Below, piece by piece: positions 17,332 to 25,527 of a stretch of 55,591 nt of DNA. A program made the translations under genes and the position numbers. The notes under the pieces are model-generated. The model was not told the origin of the DNA. It did not search any database and was given only the letters and a program-made list of their open reading frames with translations. Source of the stretch: Pirellulaceae bacterium (lineage in GTDB: Bacteria; Planctomycetota; Planctomycetia; Pirellulales; Pirellulaceae); NCBI GenBank assembly GCA_029243025.1, contig JAQWSU010000046.1:1-55591 (forward strand), written 5' to 3'. The first letter of the stretch is position 1. Each line of letters starts with the position of its first letter.

Positions 17332-18975
17332 CTACTCCTGGTGGAGATAACTTTCGGCCATAAGTTCTCCCAGACGCACAACACCCAATGTATCCAGCAC
17401 AAGCTGTTTCGATTGCGGCGGTAAATCAAAAGCTTTGATCAGGACGAGATTGTCATCGGTTGCGGCAATTGCCTCCAAAGCTGCAGTCACATCGATCGAA
17501 TTAACACTTTCGTGGTCCGTTGGTGGTTGCTGACTGACAAACCACTTCAGTGCAGGAAGCGACAAGTCTTGTCGACTCTGCTTCACCGTTGCGCCCAGCC
17601 ACTCTGGCACACGCTGCCGATAGGGTGGCATTGACATTTCATTCTCGCCGAGATGGAGAAATATCCCCGCAAGCTCCACTTGATGCCCACGTTGCTCGAG
17701 TTCCCGAATCGAGTCCTGAATAAAACGAATGAATTGCGGGTACAAATGGCGACTTTTGGCGACGCTACCTTCCGGCGTCCAATCATTCATTTGCGATCCG
17801 CTATGGGTGAATTTGGCGATTGCAATATTGTCTGAAATTTCTTGTTTGAGCAAACGTCCAAAGCTCAACTCAGGTCCAAAAGTATCGTAAAACCCAGCGG
17901 GACCCAATGGCTCCCAACCAAGAGACTTCTTATATCCACCACCAATGCTGTAACGAAAGGCAATTTCCGGATTATCGTCAAGTAGATCTGAATTGGCTGT
18001 TTTCAGTTGTTGAACAAAAGCCCGCTCACCTTCCATATTGCGAAACCCGCCGAGCACGAACAACTGGACCCTCTCGTCCGCCTCATAAGGCCATCGGTCC
18101 AGCACTCGTTCACTCCTATCCTGTTTTCCAATAGTGCGCAGATAGGCATCCGCATAATTGACGCCTTGCTCCAATTGCCCCAACGTTCCGTAATGGTAAT
18201 GCAATCCAACACCGCCTCCGATTTCAACGCCGACATGCGAGGTCGGCACATATTCGGCTTGGGGATCAGCCTTGGTTACAGCACGCTGACCCTGACTGAT
18301 CGCATACATTCTGGGGCGAAGATCCATTCCCCAAATCGTCTTCGTACAAAGCTCTCCGATATAAAACTTGAGGTTCGGCGCTTGCAGATCGCGTCGCCAT
18401 TGAGCAAGAAATTTCGCCAAGTTGTCGCCATAATTGGGCATGTATTCTTCTTCAAACATATCGTTTTCGCCTTGGTGCCAGACAAAACCTTCCAGGCGAT
18501 AAGGGATTTTTTTCTGATCAAGTTTCGCGAGAGAAGCTTTCACCAGTTCCAGCGTTAAGGGATACATCTTGAATCCCTGAGGATCATCCGGATTCCAATC
18601 CCCGCCTAAATGCGTTCCACCCGCAGCACATTTTATGATCCCAATCGGAGCATCTAGATTTCGACTCAATCGACGAGCGAAACTTAACTCCGGGCCAACG
18701 ACATCATTGACGGGTTGCAGATCGCCCCAACCGTCTGACGTCATTTTTTCCTCCCGGCCAATGCAGTAAGAAAACAAAACGTCAGCTTGAGTTTTCCCGA
18801 ACCCAACGAAGGGTGGGAACCGATCGATATCTCGAACGTGGGAGTCAGAACCCACCATATTCGACTGGCCGGCAAAAATAAAAATACGGATCGGTTCAAC
18901 ATCCGCTGCGACGACTGACACATTCCAATAAAAGAAAACAGTCAAGAGCCAATACAGTTCGGTTTTCATTTTCAT
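17332..18975 (-). CDS. Secreted protein with two SASA domains, the second degenerate
   Basis: 547 residues. The signal peptide (MKMKTELYWLLTVFFYWNVS) is followed by a SASA esterase domain (about 27-285) with IFIFAGQSNMVGSDSH (Ser about 38), GFVWHQGEND (about 164-172) and GLHYHYGT supplying the catalytic His. From about 302 a second copy begins, LFVLGGFRNMEGE, where GQSNM has become GGFRNM, so the nucleophilic Ser is missing; its WHQGEND equivalent reads LHLGENEM. The second domain aligns along its length (FGPELSFGRLLKQE, SGSQMNDWTPEG) but should be inactive, perhaps serving in binding or stability. Start ATG 18975 gives the best signal peptide. Substrate is probably an acetylated glycan. Confidence 0.85.
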   Translation of the reverse strand: MKMKTELYWLLTVFFYWNVSVVAADVEPIRIFIFAGQSNMVGSDSHVRDIDRFPPFVGFGKTQADVLFSYCIGREEKMTSDGWGDLQPVNDVVGPELSFARRLSRNLDAPIGIIKCAAGGTHLGGDWNPDDPQGFKMYPLTLELVKASLAKLDQKKIPYRLEGFVWHQGENDMFEEEYMPNYGDNLAKFLAQWRRDLQAPNLKFYIGELCTKTIWGMDLRPRMYAISQGQRAVTKADPQAEYVPTSHVGVEIGGGVGLHYHYGTLGQLEQGVNYADAYLRTIGKQDRSERVLDRWPYEADERVQLFVLGGFRNMEGERAFVQQLKTANSDLLDDNPEIAFRYSIGGGYKKSLGWEPLGPAGFYDTFGPELSFGRLLKQEISDNIAIAKFTHSGSQMNDWTPEGSVAKSRHLYPQFIRFIQDSIRELEQRGHQVELAGIFLHLGENEMSMPPYRQRVPEWLGATVKQSRQDLSLPALKWFVSQQPPTDHESVNSIDVTAALEAIAATDDNLVLIKAFDLPPQSKQLVLDTLGVVRLGELMAESYLHQE

Positions 18976-19096
18976 TTCGGTTGAACGTCTCCAACAAGAT
19001 TCGAAAAATTTCACAACGCAAAACAACGGCGAGGCCGGCGAATGAGCAATCGCGTCCAGGAATTTACGTTATCAGGGACTAACAGTGCCGTCTGCC

Positions 19097-19732
19097 TTAG
19101 CCAAGACCTAAGCGAGAACGAATTCCCGCTTGGATCGCATGCGGTTTCGAGGTACCGTCAATATCCAAAACAAGCTCTTTCCCACGAAACAGAGCCAAGA
19201 CGGGCTCTGTTTTCTCATGGTAATCTCGCAATCGATCGGTCAGAGCAGCAGGCGTATCATCCGGCCTGGTCACAAGCTGTCCGGAACACACGTCACAGGT
19301 ATTTTCTCGCTCAGGTCGATGAGAGATTAGATTGTAGTCCAAACCGCACTCACTACAGAGGCGCCGCGACAGTACTCGTTGCCGCACAACTTCGTCTGAC
19401 ACTTGAATATGGATCACAGCATCAATGTCATAACTTTCGAGAAAGAAGCGAGCTTGCCCCACATTACGCGGAAAGCCGTCTAAGACAAATCCGTAATTCC
19501 AATCGTGATCTTCCAGTCGACGGTGCACGATGCCTTCAACGATTTCATCACTGACCAGGTCACCGTCCGCCACAATTCGCTTGACTTGTGCACCGAGTTT
19601 GGTGCGGTTCTGAATGTGCCAACGAAAAATATCGCCAACACTAATGTGTACAAGATCAAGCGTCTCTCGCAGCAACTGCGCCTGGGTTCCCTTGCCACAT
19701 CCTTGAACTCCCATGATGACATATTTGTGCAT
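19097..19732 (-). CDS. adk: Adenylate kinase with a zinc-type LID
   Basis: 211 residues, the usual length. The P-loop GVQGCGKGTQ lies at 8-17, the NMP-binding segment includes HISVGDIFRWHI, and FVLDGFPRN carries the conserved Asp-Gly-Phe-Pro-Arg. The LID has RRLCSECGLDYN and later TCDVCSG, a four-Cys Zn site. The family interconverts ATP + AMP and 2 ADP. The P-loop reads VQGCGKGT rather than the commoner APGSGKGT, and SVGDIFRW replaces STGDMLRA, so this may be a divergent second copy or another nucleoside monophosphate kinase. It follows the PQQ-like gene on the same strand with a 39-bp gap. Confidence 0.88.
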   Translation of the reverse strand: MHKYVIMGVQGCGKGTQAQLLRETLDLVHISVGDIFRWHIQNRTKLGAQVKRIVADGDLVSDEIVEGIVHRRLEDHDWNYGFVLDGFPRNVGQARFFLESYDIDAVIHIQVSDEVVRQRVLSRRLCSECGLDYNLISHRPERENTCDVCSGQLVTRPDDTPAALTDRLRDYHEKTEPVLALFRGKELVLDIDGTSKPHAIQAGIRSRLGLG

Positions 19733-19771
19733 ATCTGCCTGCCGTTCCTTGTCATAAGTCTGTCACACGGG

Positions 19772-21079
19772 TCAATTCGATTCTTTCTTCGAGATTCGAT
19801 ACAGATGGCTTTCGCTGCGCATGAAGAAGGACTTCCCCGAGATCGCCGGTGACGCCAAAAAAATCCCATCCAGCTGATTCGTGGCGATCGAACGGAATTC
19901 GGAGTCGATTTGAATCACGATCGTTTTTCCTTCTTGGCTACAAACGTAAACATTTCGACCAACGCTGATCGGTGAAGCTCGGTAATTGCCGCCCAGTCTT
20001 TTCTGCCACAGTTGTTCTCCTGAAATCGCATTTAAACAGGTGGCAATCCCAGAATCTTTGATCAAGAACAATTGCTTACCCATCAGCAGCGGCGAGGGCA
20101 CCTGCGGTATCGTTTCTGTCCGGACCCAAGCAAGGTGTTCATCCCCCAATTGCCCGCGACCATCTGGTCGAATCGCATACAGCGCGTAATGACCATCCCG
20201 CAACCCGCCAATCGCATACACCAATCCGTTTCCGAAGACAGGACGTGCAACCAGCGAGAAACAATTGTAGGGCAACCACCAAACCTCTTCCCCCGTATCG
20301 ACCCGATTGGCCACCACATGGTCAGCCGGAGTACTAACGAGTAAGGACTGGCCCGCTACCTCAATCACAAGAGGCGTTGAGAATGCGATGAACGGGAGCC
20401 CTTTACGAGAAACATTCTGCTCTTCACTCGATTTCCGTTGAGCCTCTTCCAAGTGCTGACGATCCCGTCGCCAACGAATTTTTCCATTCTGTTTGTCAAA
20501 AGCCACCACGAATTGTCGATCGGACCCATCGGCACAAACAATTAATAAGCCACCAACGACAACAGGCGAATTCGCACTGCCATGCGGAGTCGAATAGATC
20601 AACGCTTGGTTGCGCCAGAGAACTTTCCCGTCCAACGACAAACAAGCAGTCCCATTACGGCCAAAATGAACATAGAGTCGGCCTTCATCAATAATCGGTG
20701 TTGGTGTTGCATGGCTGTTTTGCGAGTGAACGTGCTCTACTTCATTGCGCCGGAACACCTCGATATTGTGAACCATTTTTCCGCTTACTCGATTCACACA
20801 AATCGCTCGCAACGACCGTCCCGCCTCAACAGCCGTTGTCAACCAGATCTGGTCGCCTCGAATCACGGGCGAAGACCAGCCCACCCCGGGAATCGCTGTC
20901 TTCCAAGCAACATTTTTCGTTTCACTCCAGTGCAGCGGAAACTGCTCCGCTATCGCATGTTGATTGGCGTTTCCTTGTCCATTCGGCCCGCGAAACTGCG
21001 GCCAATCAGCAAACAAGGGAGTCGCCAGCGTTAGCACCAGAGAAACAATCGCAAGTGTCTTCCAATCAATAAATCGCAT
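19772..21079 (-). CDS. PQQ-like (BamB-type) beta-propeller protein, exported
   Basis: 435 residues. A signal peptide (MRFIDWKTLAIVSLVLTL to FA) leads to DWPQFRGPNGQG, the typical opening of planctomycete PQQ-repeat proteins, followed by seven or so propeller blades with W-K/R and G-K motifs (WSSPVIRGDQIWLTTAV, SHATPTPIIDEGRLYVHFG, GKIRWRRDR, GEQLWQKRLGG). These proteins resemble BamB and quinoprotein folds but usually lack dehydrogenase residues; the role is unknown. Start ATG 21079 is the internal Met beginning the signal peptide; a GTG five codons upstream is also possible. It is probably co-transcribed with the adenylate kinase 39 bp downstream. Confidence 0.88.
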   Translation of the reverse strand: MRFIDWKTLAIVSLVLTLATPLFADWPQFRGPNGQGNANQHAIAEQFPLHWSETKNVAWKTAIPGVGWSSPVIRGDQIWLTTAVEAGRSLRAICVNRVSGKMVHNIEVFRRNEVEHVHSQNSHATPTPIIDEGRLYVHFGRNGTACLSLDGKVLWRNQALIYSTPHGSANSPVVVGGLLIVCADGSDRQFVVAFDKQNGKIRWRRDRQHLEEAQRKSSEEQNVSRKGLPFIAFSTPLVIEVAGQSLLVSTPADHVVANRVDTGEEVWWLPYNCFSLVARPVFGNGLVYAIGGLRDGHYALYAIRPDGRGQLGDEHLAWVRTETIPQVPSPLLMGKQLFLIKDSGIATCLNAISGEQLWQKRLGGNYRASPISVGRNVYVCSQEGKTIVIQIDSEFRSIATNQLDGIFLASPAISGKSFFMRSESHLYRISKKESN

Positions 21080-21592
21080 GGCAGGCGCATCCACCGTCCC
21101 CGAAAGTTATGTCAATTCACGACGCCGTGAATCTTTCCGAACTGGTCCATCATGGCCTCGTCTGACTCGAAATTCAAACTGCACGACGGATTCCACTTCT
21201 GCGTCAAGGAATTCACCGTTGTCAGATCGCGGTTCTTTATCTTATCAGCTCTCAAACTGACTCGATTGCTCATGCGAAAAATTCGACTCGAATTTGGCTT
21301 CCCTCACCAGCCTTTACCGCGTTACTCAACCGGCGAATGAGAAACTTTCAACTAATTTGCACTCGCAAAATCCTGATCTTGCCTGACGAACGGTCAACAC
21401 GACGGCATGCCCCGCTGCGATGAGGAGAAGCACGCTTGAATTCCTGCTTAACGAGGTAAAAATATCAGTCTGGTTGAGAGGGGGACGCGTCGTATCCGGA
21501 TATTTAAAAGGATCGCCAGTTGCACTCGCTTCACAGGTCAACATGCAACTGACCAAAATACATTCCTAACAAACAAATTCGATGGGTGTAGG
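21080..21592. other. Intergenic region between divergent genes
   Basis: It separates the PQQ-like gene (minus) from the zinc-ribbon gene (plus) and should contain both promoters. A 72-codon minus-strand frame (21326..21544) encodes a peptide with one hydrophobic stretch (SSVLLLIAAGHAVVLTV) and could be a small membrane protein, but it lacks a nearby ribosome binding site and I do not call it. Confidence 0.4.
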
Positions 21593-22273
21593 TTGAGCGA
21601 CACGAGAAAAAAACACAAGTTCGACACCCAACGTGAAGCACGCCGCCTACGTCAATTGGCCGAGCAGGGGCGTATTGCGACGGACAGTGATATGCCAGCG
21701 GAAGCTGTCCCCGCCGATTGCACGCGTCAGCAGCCGAACAATTCTTACGCACCGGCCCCTCGCTTTTATACGGACAAACCATTCTCGTGTATCGATTGCG
21801 GACGCGACGACACATGGACAGCGCAACAGCAAAAATGGTACTACGAGGTCGCCAAAGGATCACTCTACGCCACTGCGGTTCGCTGTCGCGATTGTCGCAA
21901 AACCCACCGAGAGCAGCGGATGCAAGGCGGTGACCCCAATCGTTGGAAACGTCCCGGAGCACTCTTAGCCGCGATTCGAAAAAAGATTGAACCGACACTG
22001 ATCGAGCAGGAATTCCAATTTGATGGACGGGATTCAACCTGGATCGATTATTCTCGCCCTGGCGTGATCCTGCGATGCCTGTTTGAAGCCGAAGAACCAG
22101 CGTTGATTGCCGAGTCACTCGACCATCGAGCTGACTGTCATCAGATCACTCATATTACGCTTTCCGGCGCGAAGTCCGCAGACACGATCACGGCACGAAT
22201 GGAGCAATTCACGAATGCCGTGCTTAGCTTCGTGCGATCAGTTCCTCAGATCTCACCCAGCGATTCTCCTTAG
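21593..22273 (+). CDS. Zinc-ribbon domain protein
   Basis: 226 residues. The middle has YTDKPFSCIDCGRDDTWTA (about 60-78) and RCRDCRKTHREQR, giving C-x2-C ... C-x2-C as in the 'probable zinc-ribbon' family, which has the DKPF-C-DC-G and aromatic-QQKWYYE features seen here. The N-terminus is basic (RKKHKFDTQREARRLRQL). The C-terminal part has no family I recognise. Function unknown; nucleic-acid or protein binding is possible. The start appears to be TTG 21593, since no ATG precedes the basic region in frame; GGGTG lies just upstream. It converges on the cytochrome gene 15 bp downstream. Confidence 0.75.
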   Translation: MSDTRKKHKFDTQREARRLRQLAEQGRIATDSDMPAEAVPADCTRQQPNNSYAPAPRFYTDKPFSCIDCGRDDTWTAQQQKWYYEVAKGSLYATAVRCRDCRKTHREQRMQGGDPNRWKRPGALLAAIRKKIEPTLIEQEFQFDGRDSTWIDYSRPGVILRCLFEAEEPALIAESLDHRADCHQITHITLSGAKSADTITARMEQFTNAVLSFVRSVPQISPSDSP

Positions 22274-22288
22274 ATCGTTCGCACTGCA

Positions 22289-23632
22289 TCAGTCGGTGCT
22301 TTTCGAGTCATTCGTCGAAGACAAGAAAGCGATCAAATCAAGAATCTCGGAGCGATCAAAATTCATCAACAACCCCTCTGGCATCGTTGACAATTTGGAG
22401 ACACGCCGTTCCGCGATCGTCGCAGCCGGAATATCAATTGTTTCTTTTGGCTTCAGTGGATTTGGGAGTACGGTTACTTTTTCGGCATTTTCCTGCACAA
22501 CTAATCCCGTAATGATCTTGCCTTCTTCAGTCACAAACAGTTGCGTTTGATAGTCTTTGTGAATCTCGGCAGATGGCATCAGAATCTGCTGAAGCAGTTT
22601 GATACCTTGGTGTCGCTTTGCGACCCCCATAAGTTCTGGGCCAAGCTTATTCCCCTTCGCAGCAACCAGATGGCATTTGCTACAACTCGCCTCCTCGAAA
22701 ATCAAACGGCCTCGATCGATCGAAGAGTGATCCAGGTCATTCAGTTCGCTCGAGAAATCCTCCGTTTTCCACATCTTCACGAAGCGACGTTTTTTCTTGG
22801 GCGTATTATCCGTGCGAACCGCCCCTGGATTGGCAACTGCATTCGAGGCTGGTGAGGCGGTCTGCTGTCCCGTTTGTTTTGGTTGGAAGGCAAAGCCAAT
22901 CGGGGCAATTGACTCATTGCTGACAATCAACTCCTTCTGCTGCTCACCAAGCGCTTCATGCCAAGCGGCTACCGTGTAGCTTCCCGCCGGAAGTCCTGAA
23001 AACTCGAACTTTCCACTCTCATCACTCACGGCAAAGAAAGGATGATCCATCACAAAGATGTAAGCGGTCATCCAAGGATGAAAGTCACATTGGATTTTGA
23101 TCTCGCGTTCGGCTCGCCGAAACGATTTCTTACGATCCGGTGAAGAGGCAGGCTGCGCCACATTAAAAGCTCGGTTGCGGAGAGACAGTGAACGCACATT
23201 GTGAATCAGTTGATCGCTGTTGCGCATCAATAGTTCCTGTCCCGCACGAATCCCCTGGACACGAGGTCGAAACATGCAATCGATTTGATCGAGCACTGGC
23301 AATTTGCTCAAAAGCGGATAGTCCTGCTTGGGAATCCCTTTCTTAACATAGACAAACACGTTGGCGATTCCACCGTCTTCGCCCACGATCAAGTTTTCGT
23401 CTAACAACTGTTGTTGATGTAACTCATGACAGTCGGTGGGCTTTCCATCTTTGCCTACTAATCGAATCACTTGACGCTGGGGACGTGGACCATCGAAGGT
23501 CACAACACCAGTCACTTTCCGTTCCGCGCCAAAGGCCAACTGCTGCTCAAATAATCCGGCGACGAGTGCAATCAGCACAACCCCGTTGACAGCAAATTGT
23601 GAAGATCGGTAACAAAACACTCTGACTACCAT
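22289..23632 (-). CDS. Cupredoxin-like/c-type cytochrome fusion protein
   Basis: 447 residues. An N-terminal signal segment (VVLIALVAGLFEQQLAFGA) is followed by a methylamine-utilisation/cupredoxin-like beta domain, with NVFVYVKKGI, an IHNVRS histidine and the CDFHPWM segment at about 182-188 that resembles a type-1 copper loop. A carboxypeptidase-regulatory-like strand set follows (FEFSGLPAGSYTVAAWHE). After a KKKRR linker comes a cytochrome domain with heme motif CSKCH (317-321), of the putative heme-binding type common in Pirellula and Verrucomicrobia; it ends RSEILDLIAFLSS. It probably carries electrons outside the cytoplasm; partners unknown. Start ATG 23632 is the only good start before the signal. 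Confidence 0.85.
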   Translation of the reverse strand: MVVRVFCYRSSQFAVNGVVLIALVAGLFEQQLAFGAERKVTGVVTFDGPRPQRQVIRLVGKDGKPTDCHELHQQQLLDENLIVGEDGGIANVFVYVKKGIPKQDYPLLSKLPVLDQIDCMFRPRVQGIRAGQELLMRNSDQLIHNVRSLSLRNRAFNVAQPASSPDRKKSFRRAEREIKIQCDFHPWMTAYIFVMDHPFFAVSDESGKFEFSGLPAGSYTVAAWHEALGEQQKELIVSNESIAPIGFAFQPKQTGQQTASPASNAVANPGAVRTDNTPKKKRRFVKMWKTEDFSSELNDLDHSSIDRGRLIFEEASCSKCHLVAAKGNKLGPELMGVAKRHQGIKLLQQILMPSAEIHKDYQTQLFVTEEGKIITGLVVQENAEKVTVLPNPLKPKETIDIPAATIAERRVSKLSTMPEGLLMNFDRSEILDLIAFLSSTNDSKSTD

Positions 23633-23683
23633 TCGCCTATTTCCCTGTCAACCGATCGCAATCGCCGTTGGTGGGCGACGCCC

Positions 23684-23728
23684 TTTTGGTGAGTACGTTT
23701 TTGGTGAGTGCTCTTTTGGTTACTCACC
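23684..23728. repeat. Tandem TTTTGGTGAGT copies and a small hairpin
   Basis: TTTTGGTGAGT occurs at 23684-23694 and 23699-23709, with a partial third copy TTTTGGT at 23714-23720. GGTGAGT (23703-23709) pairs with ACTCACC (23722-23728). It lies just past the stop of the gene at 23743, on the minus strand; without a U-run it is not a clear terminator. Confidence 0.7.
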
Positions 23729-23742
23729 GGCCAACATTGATC

Positions 23743-25392
23743 TCAACGATTCACCACTTCCGTCTTCTCATTAATTAATTCGAGTTTGATGATCGAACCA
23801 AACCCGCGTTCGGTATGCCGCGCGGGACCATTTGAGTTACAGGTCCACAAATTTCCGTCCGCATCAAACTCAATTTCTCGCGTGTAGGTAACTCGAGAAG
23901 GCATACGAAATTCAACGAGGTCTTCGGTTTGCGGATCAAACCGATAAAGCGTGTCATTGCCTGTTCCACAGATCCAAACGTTCCCCTTCGGATCAATATT
24001 CAAAGCGTATGGAATCTGATTTTCGGCATCAGGCAGATCATAAACTTTCCATTCCTCTGTTTTGGGATCAAATTTACCGAATTTCCCCGAACCAAAAGCT
24101 GGCACCCAAACAATCCCATTGGCGGCCACGTGTAAGCGTCGGGGGCCTCGAAAAGGCGGATTCCATTCTCTGATGTTTCCGTCTTCCGCATTCGGGTCGA
24201 TTCTTCCAATCCGATTTCCATTCAGTTTGGAATACCAGATCGATCCATCAACGGGTGAATAATCGATCCCATAGGGAGTGATACCGCGAGACTCACCTTT
24301 ACCAGCACCAACCGCCTGACCGGCATGCAACAGGCGATATTCTTTTACATCAAGCGTCTGCGGATGGATGCTGAAACAGGAATTCCGACCCGCATCGGTA
24401 TACCAGACCAGCCCTTCAGGATCTTGAGGGTTGATTCGCAACGTGTGCGGATAGGCACCGCGACGAGCAGGTTTTTCTGCACTCGAAGCGATCGTGAACT
24501 CCTTCGTTTTCAAATCAAACTTGGCCATCTCACCTGAGATACAAAGCGTGAACCACATATTGCCATCGTTTCCCAATTCGATTGAGTGCGGGCCACGGTA
24601 CTTTCCGGGGAACCGATAGACTTTTCGCTCGCCCGTATCAGGGTTCAAGGTCACCATTGCATTTTGGCCCATATCGACACCATAAACCAAACCATCAGGA
24701 CCAAGTTCAATGTCATGGATCATCGCGTTAAATCGCTCACCCATGTCCCATTCTGTGATCTTTGCTTTGGTTGCCAAACCGCTTGGTGCCGCAGGCGCCA
24801 CGTACTTGGGCCATTGGGCAACCGCTTCAGGCTTGTAGGTATCGACCAGTCGCTGGACAATTGTGTCCTGCGTATGTCGATAGAGGCCGCCAAAACCATC
24901 CATGCGACGGATCATGGTCTCCCAATCAACGGGCTTTTCCGGAGTTCGAAAGCCAATCGTTCCAGCTTGATGGCAATAAGTGCACATCATTTTGAAATTT
25001 TCTTTGTCCTTCGAATTATCCCACTCGAGCATGCTGAAACCGCTATTTCCCGGTCGCTGTTCTTCCAGATCCTCCCCTGTCGCGGGCTTCATCGTAAAGG
25101 CAACGAAATTAGTGTCCGGCGTGATGTCGTCCTGCCATTCGTCGAGCTGTCCAAGCAACCGGGCACGGACCTGATATTCGATATCCCGCAGTCCATCAAT
25201 CACAAAGGAACCATCCGGTTGGCTGGATACAGAAATGCTTTGCTGATGTGCTTCATCGAAGGCGGAAACCATTACCCCCCCCATCGGGTTTCCTTCCACG
25301 TCCACCACGCGGCCACGAATTGCGGCACCATTGACTTGTCCGATCAACAGCCCCTGAGTTATCAGCAGCCCAATCATTAAGCTTTTTTTCAT
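23743..25392 (-). CDS. Carboxypeptidase-regulatory/cytochrome c/lyase-type propeller protein
   Basis: 549 residues. Signal peptide MKKSLMIGLLITQGLLIGQV to NGA; a carboxypeptidase-D regulatory domain (AIRGRVVDVEGNPMGGVMVS, about 24-100); a cytochrome segment with heme motif CTYCH (137-141); then a six-bladed propeller like streptogramin lyase Vgb/NHL proteins from about 200, with blade repeats GLVYGVDMGQNAMVTLNPDTG, cut here as GLVYGVDMGQN and AMVTLNPDTG, and later GNDGNMWFTL, DGSIWYSKLNGNRIGRI, ANGIVWVPAFGSGKFGKFD, KGNVWICGTGNDTLYRFD, DGNLWTCNSNG. Likely exported. Function unknown; heme plus propeller suggests a redox enzyme or sensor. Start ATG 25392 has TTGAGG upstream. It lies in a same-strand run of three heme proteins. 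Confidence 0.87.
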   Translation of the reverse strand: MKKSLMIGLLITQGLLIGQVNGAAIRGRVVDVEGNPMGGVMVSAFDEAHQQSISVSSQPDGSFVIDGLRDIEYQVRARLLGQLDEWQDDITPDTNFVAFTMKPATGEDLEEQRPGNSGFSMLEWDNSKDKENFKMMCTYCHQAGTIGFRTPEKPVDWETMIRRMDGFGGLYRHTQDTIVQRLVDTYKPEAVAQWPKYVAPAAPSGLATKAKITEWDMGERFNAMIHDIELGPDGLVYGVDMGQNAMVTLNPDTGERKVYRFPGKYRGPHSIELGNDGNMWFTLCISGEMAKFDLKTKEFTIASSAEKPARRGAYPHTLRINPQDPEGLVWYTDAGRNSCFSIHPQTLDVKEYRLLHAGQAVGAGKGESRGITPYGIDYSPVDGSIWYSKLNGNRIGRIDPNAEDGNIREWNPPFRGPRRLHVAANGIVWVPAFGSGKFGKFDPKTEEWKVYDLPDAENQIPYALNIDPKGNVWICGTGNDTLYRFDPQTEDLVEFRMPSRVTYTREIEFDADGNLWTCNSNGPARHTERGFGSIIKLELINEKTEVVNR

Positions 25393-25527
25393 CGTACAAT
25401 CCTCAAGGACTTCGAGTCCGTCCAAGTATTTGTAGGTTACTCACACTGGAGACACACCGCTTGTCACGCAGACGGCAGGCCCCTTTTTTTACTGCGAGTC
25501 AAATCACTTCCGCAGATCCATCTACTG

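Noticed and set aside
21531-22118. Minus-strand frame of 195 codons opposite the zinc-ribbon gene
   Set aside because: Arg/Ser/Cys-rich shadow without a domain; the plus strand has clear C-x2-C zinc-ribbon motifs.
24586-25380. Plus-strand frame of 264 codons
   Set aside because: It is the mirror of the cytochrome/propeller gene, which has a signal peptide, heme motif and Shine-Dalgarno on the other strand.
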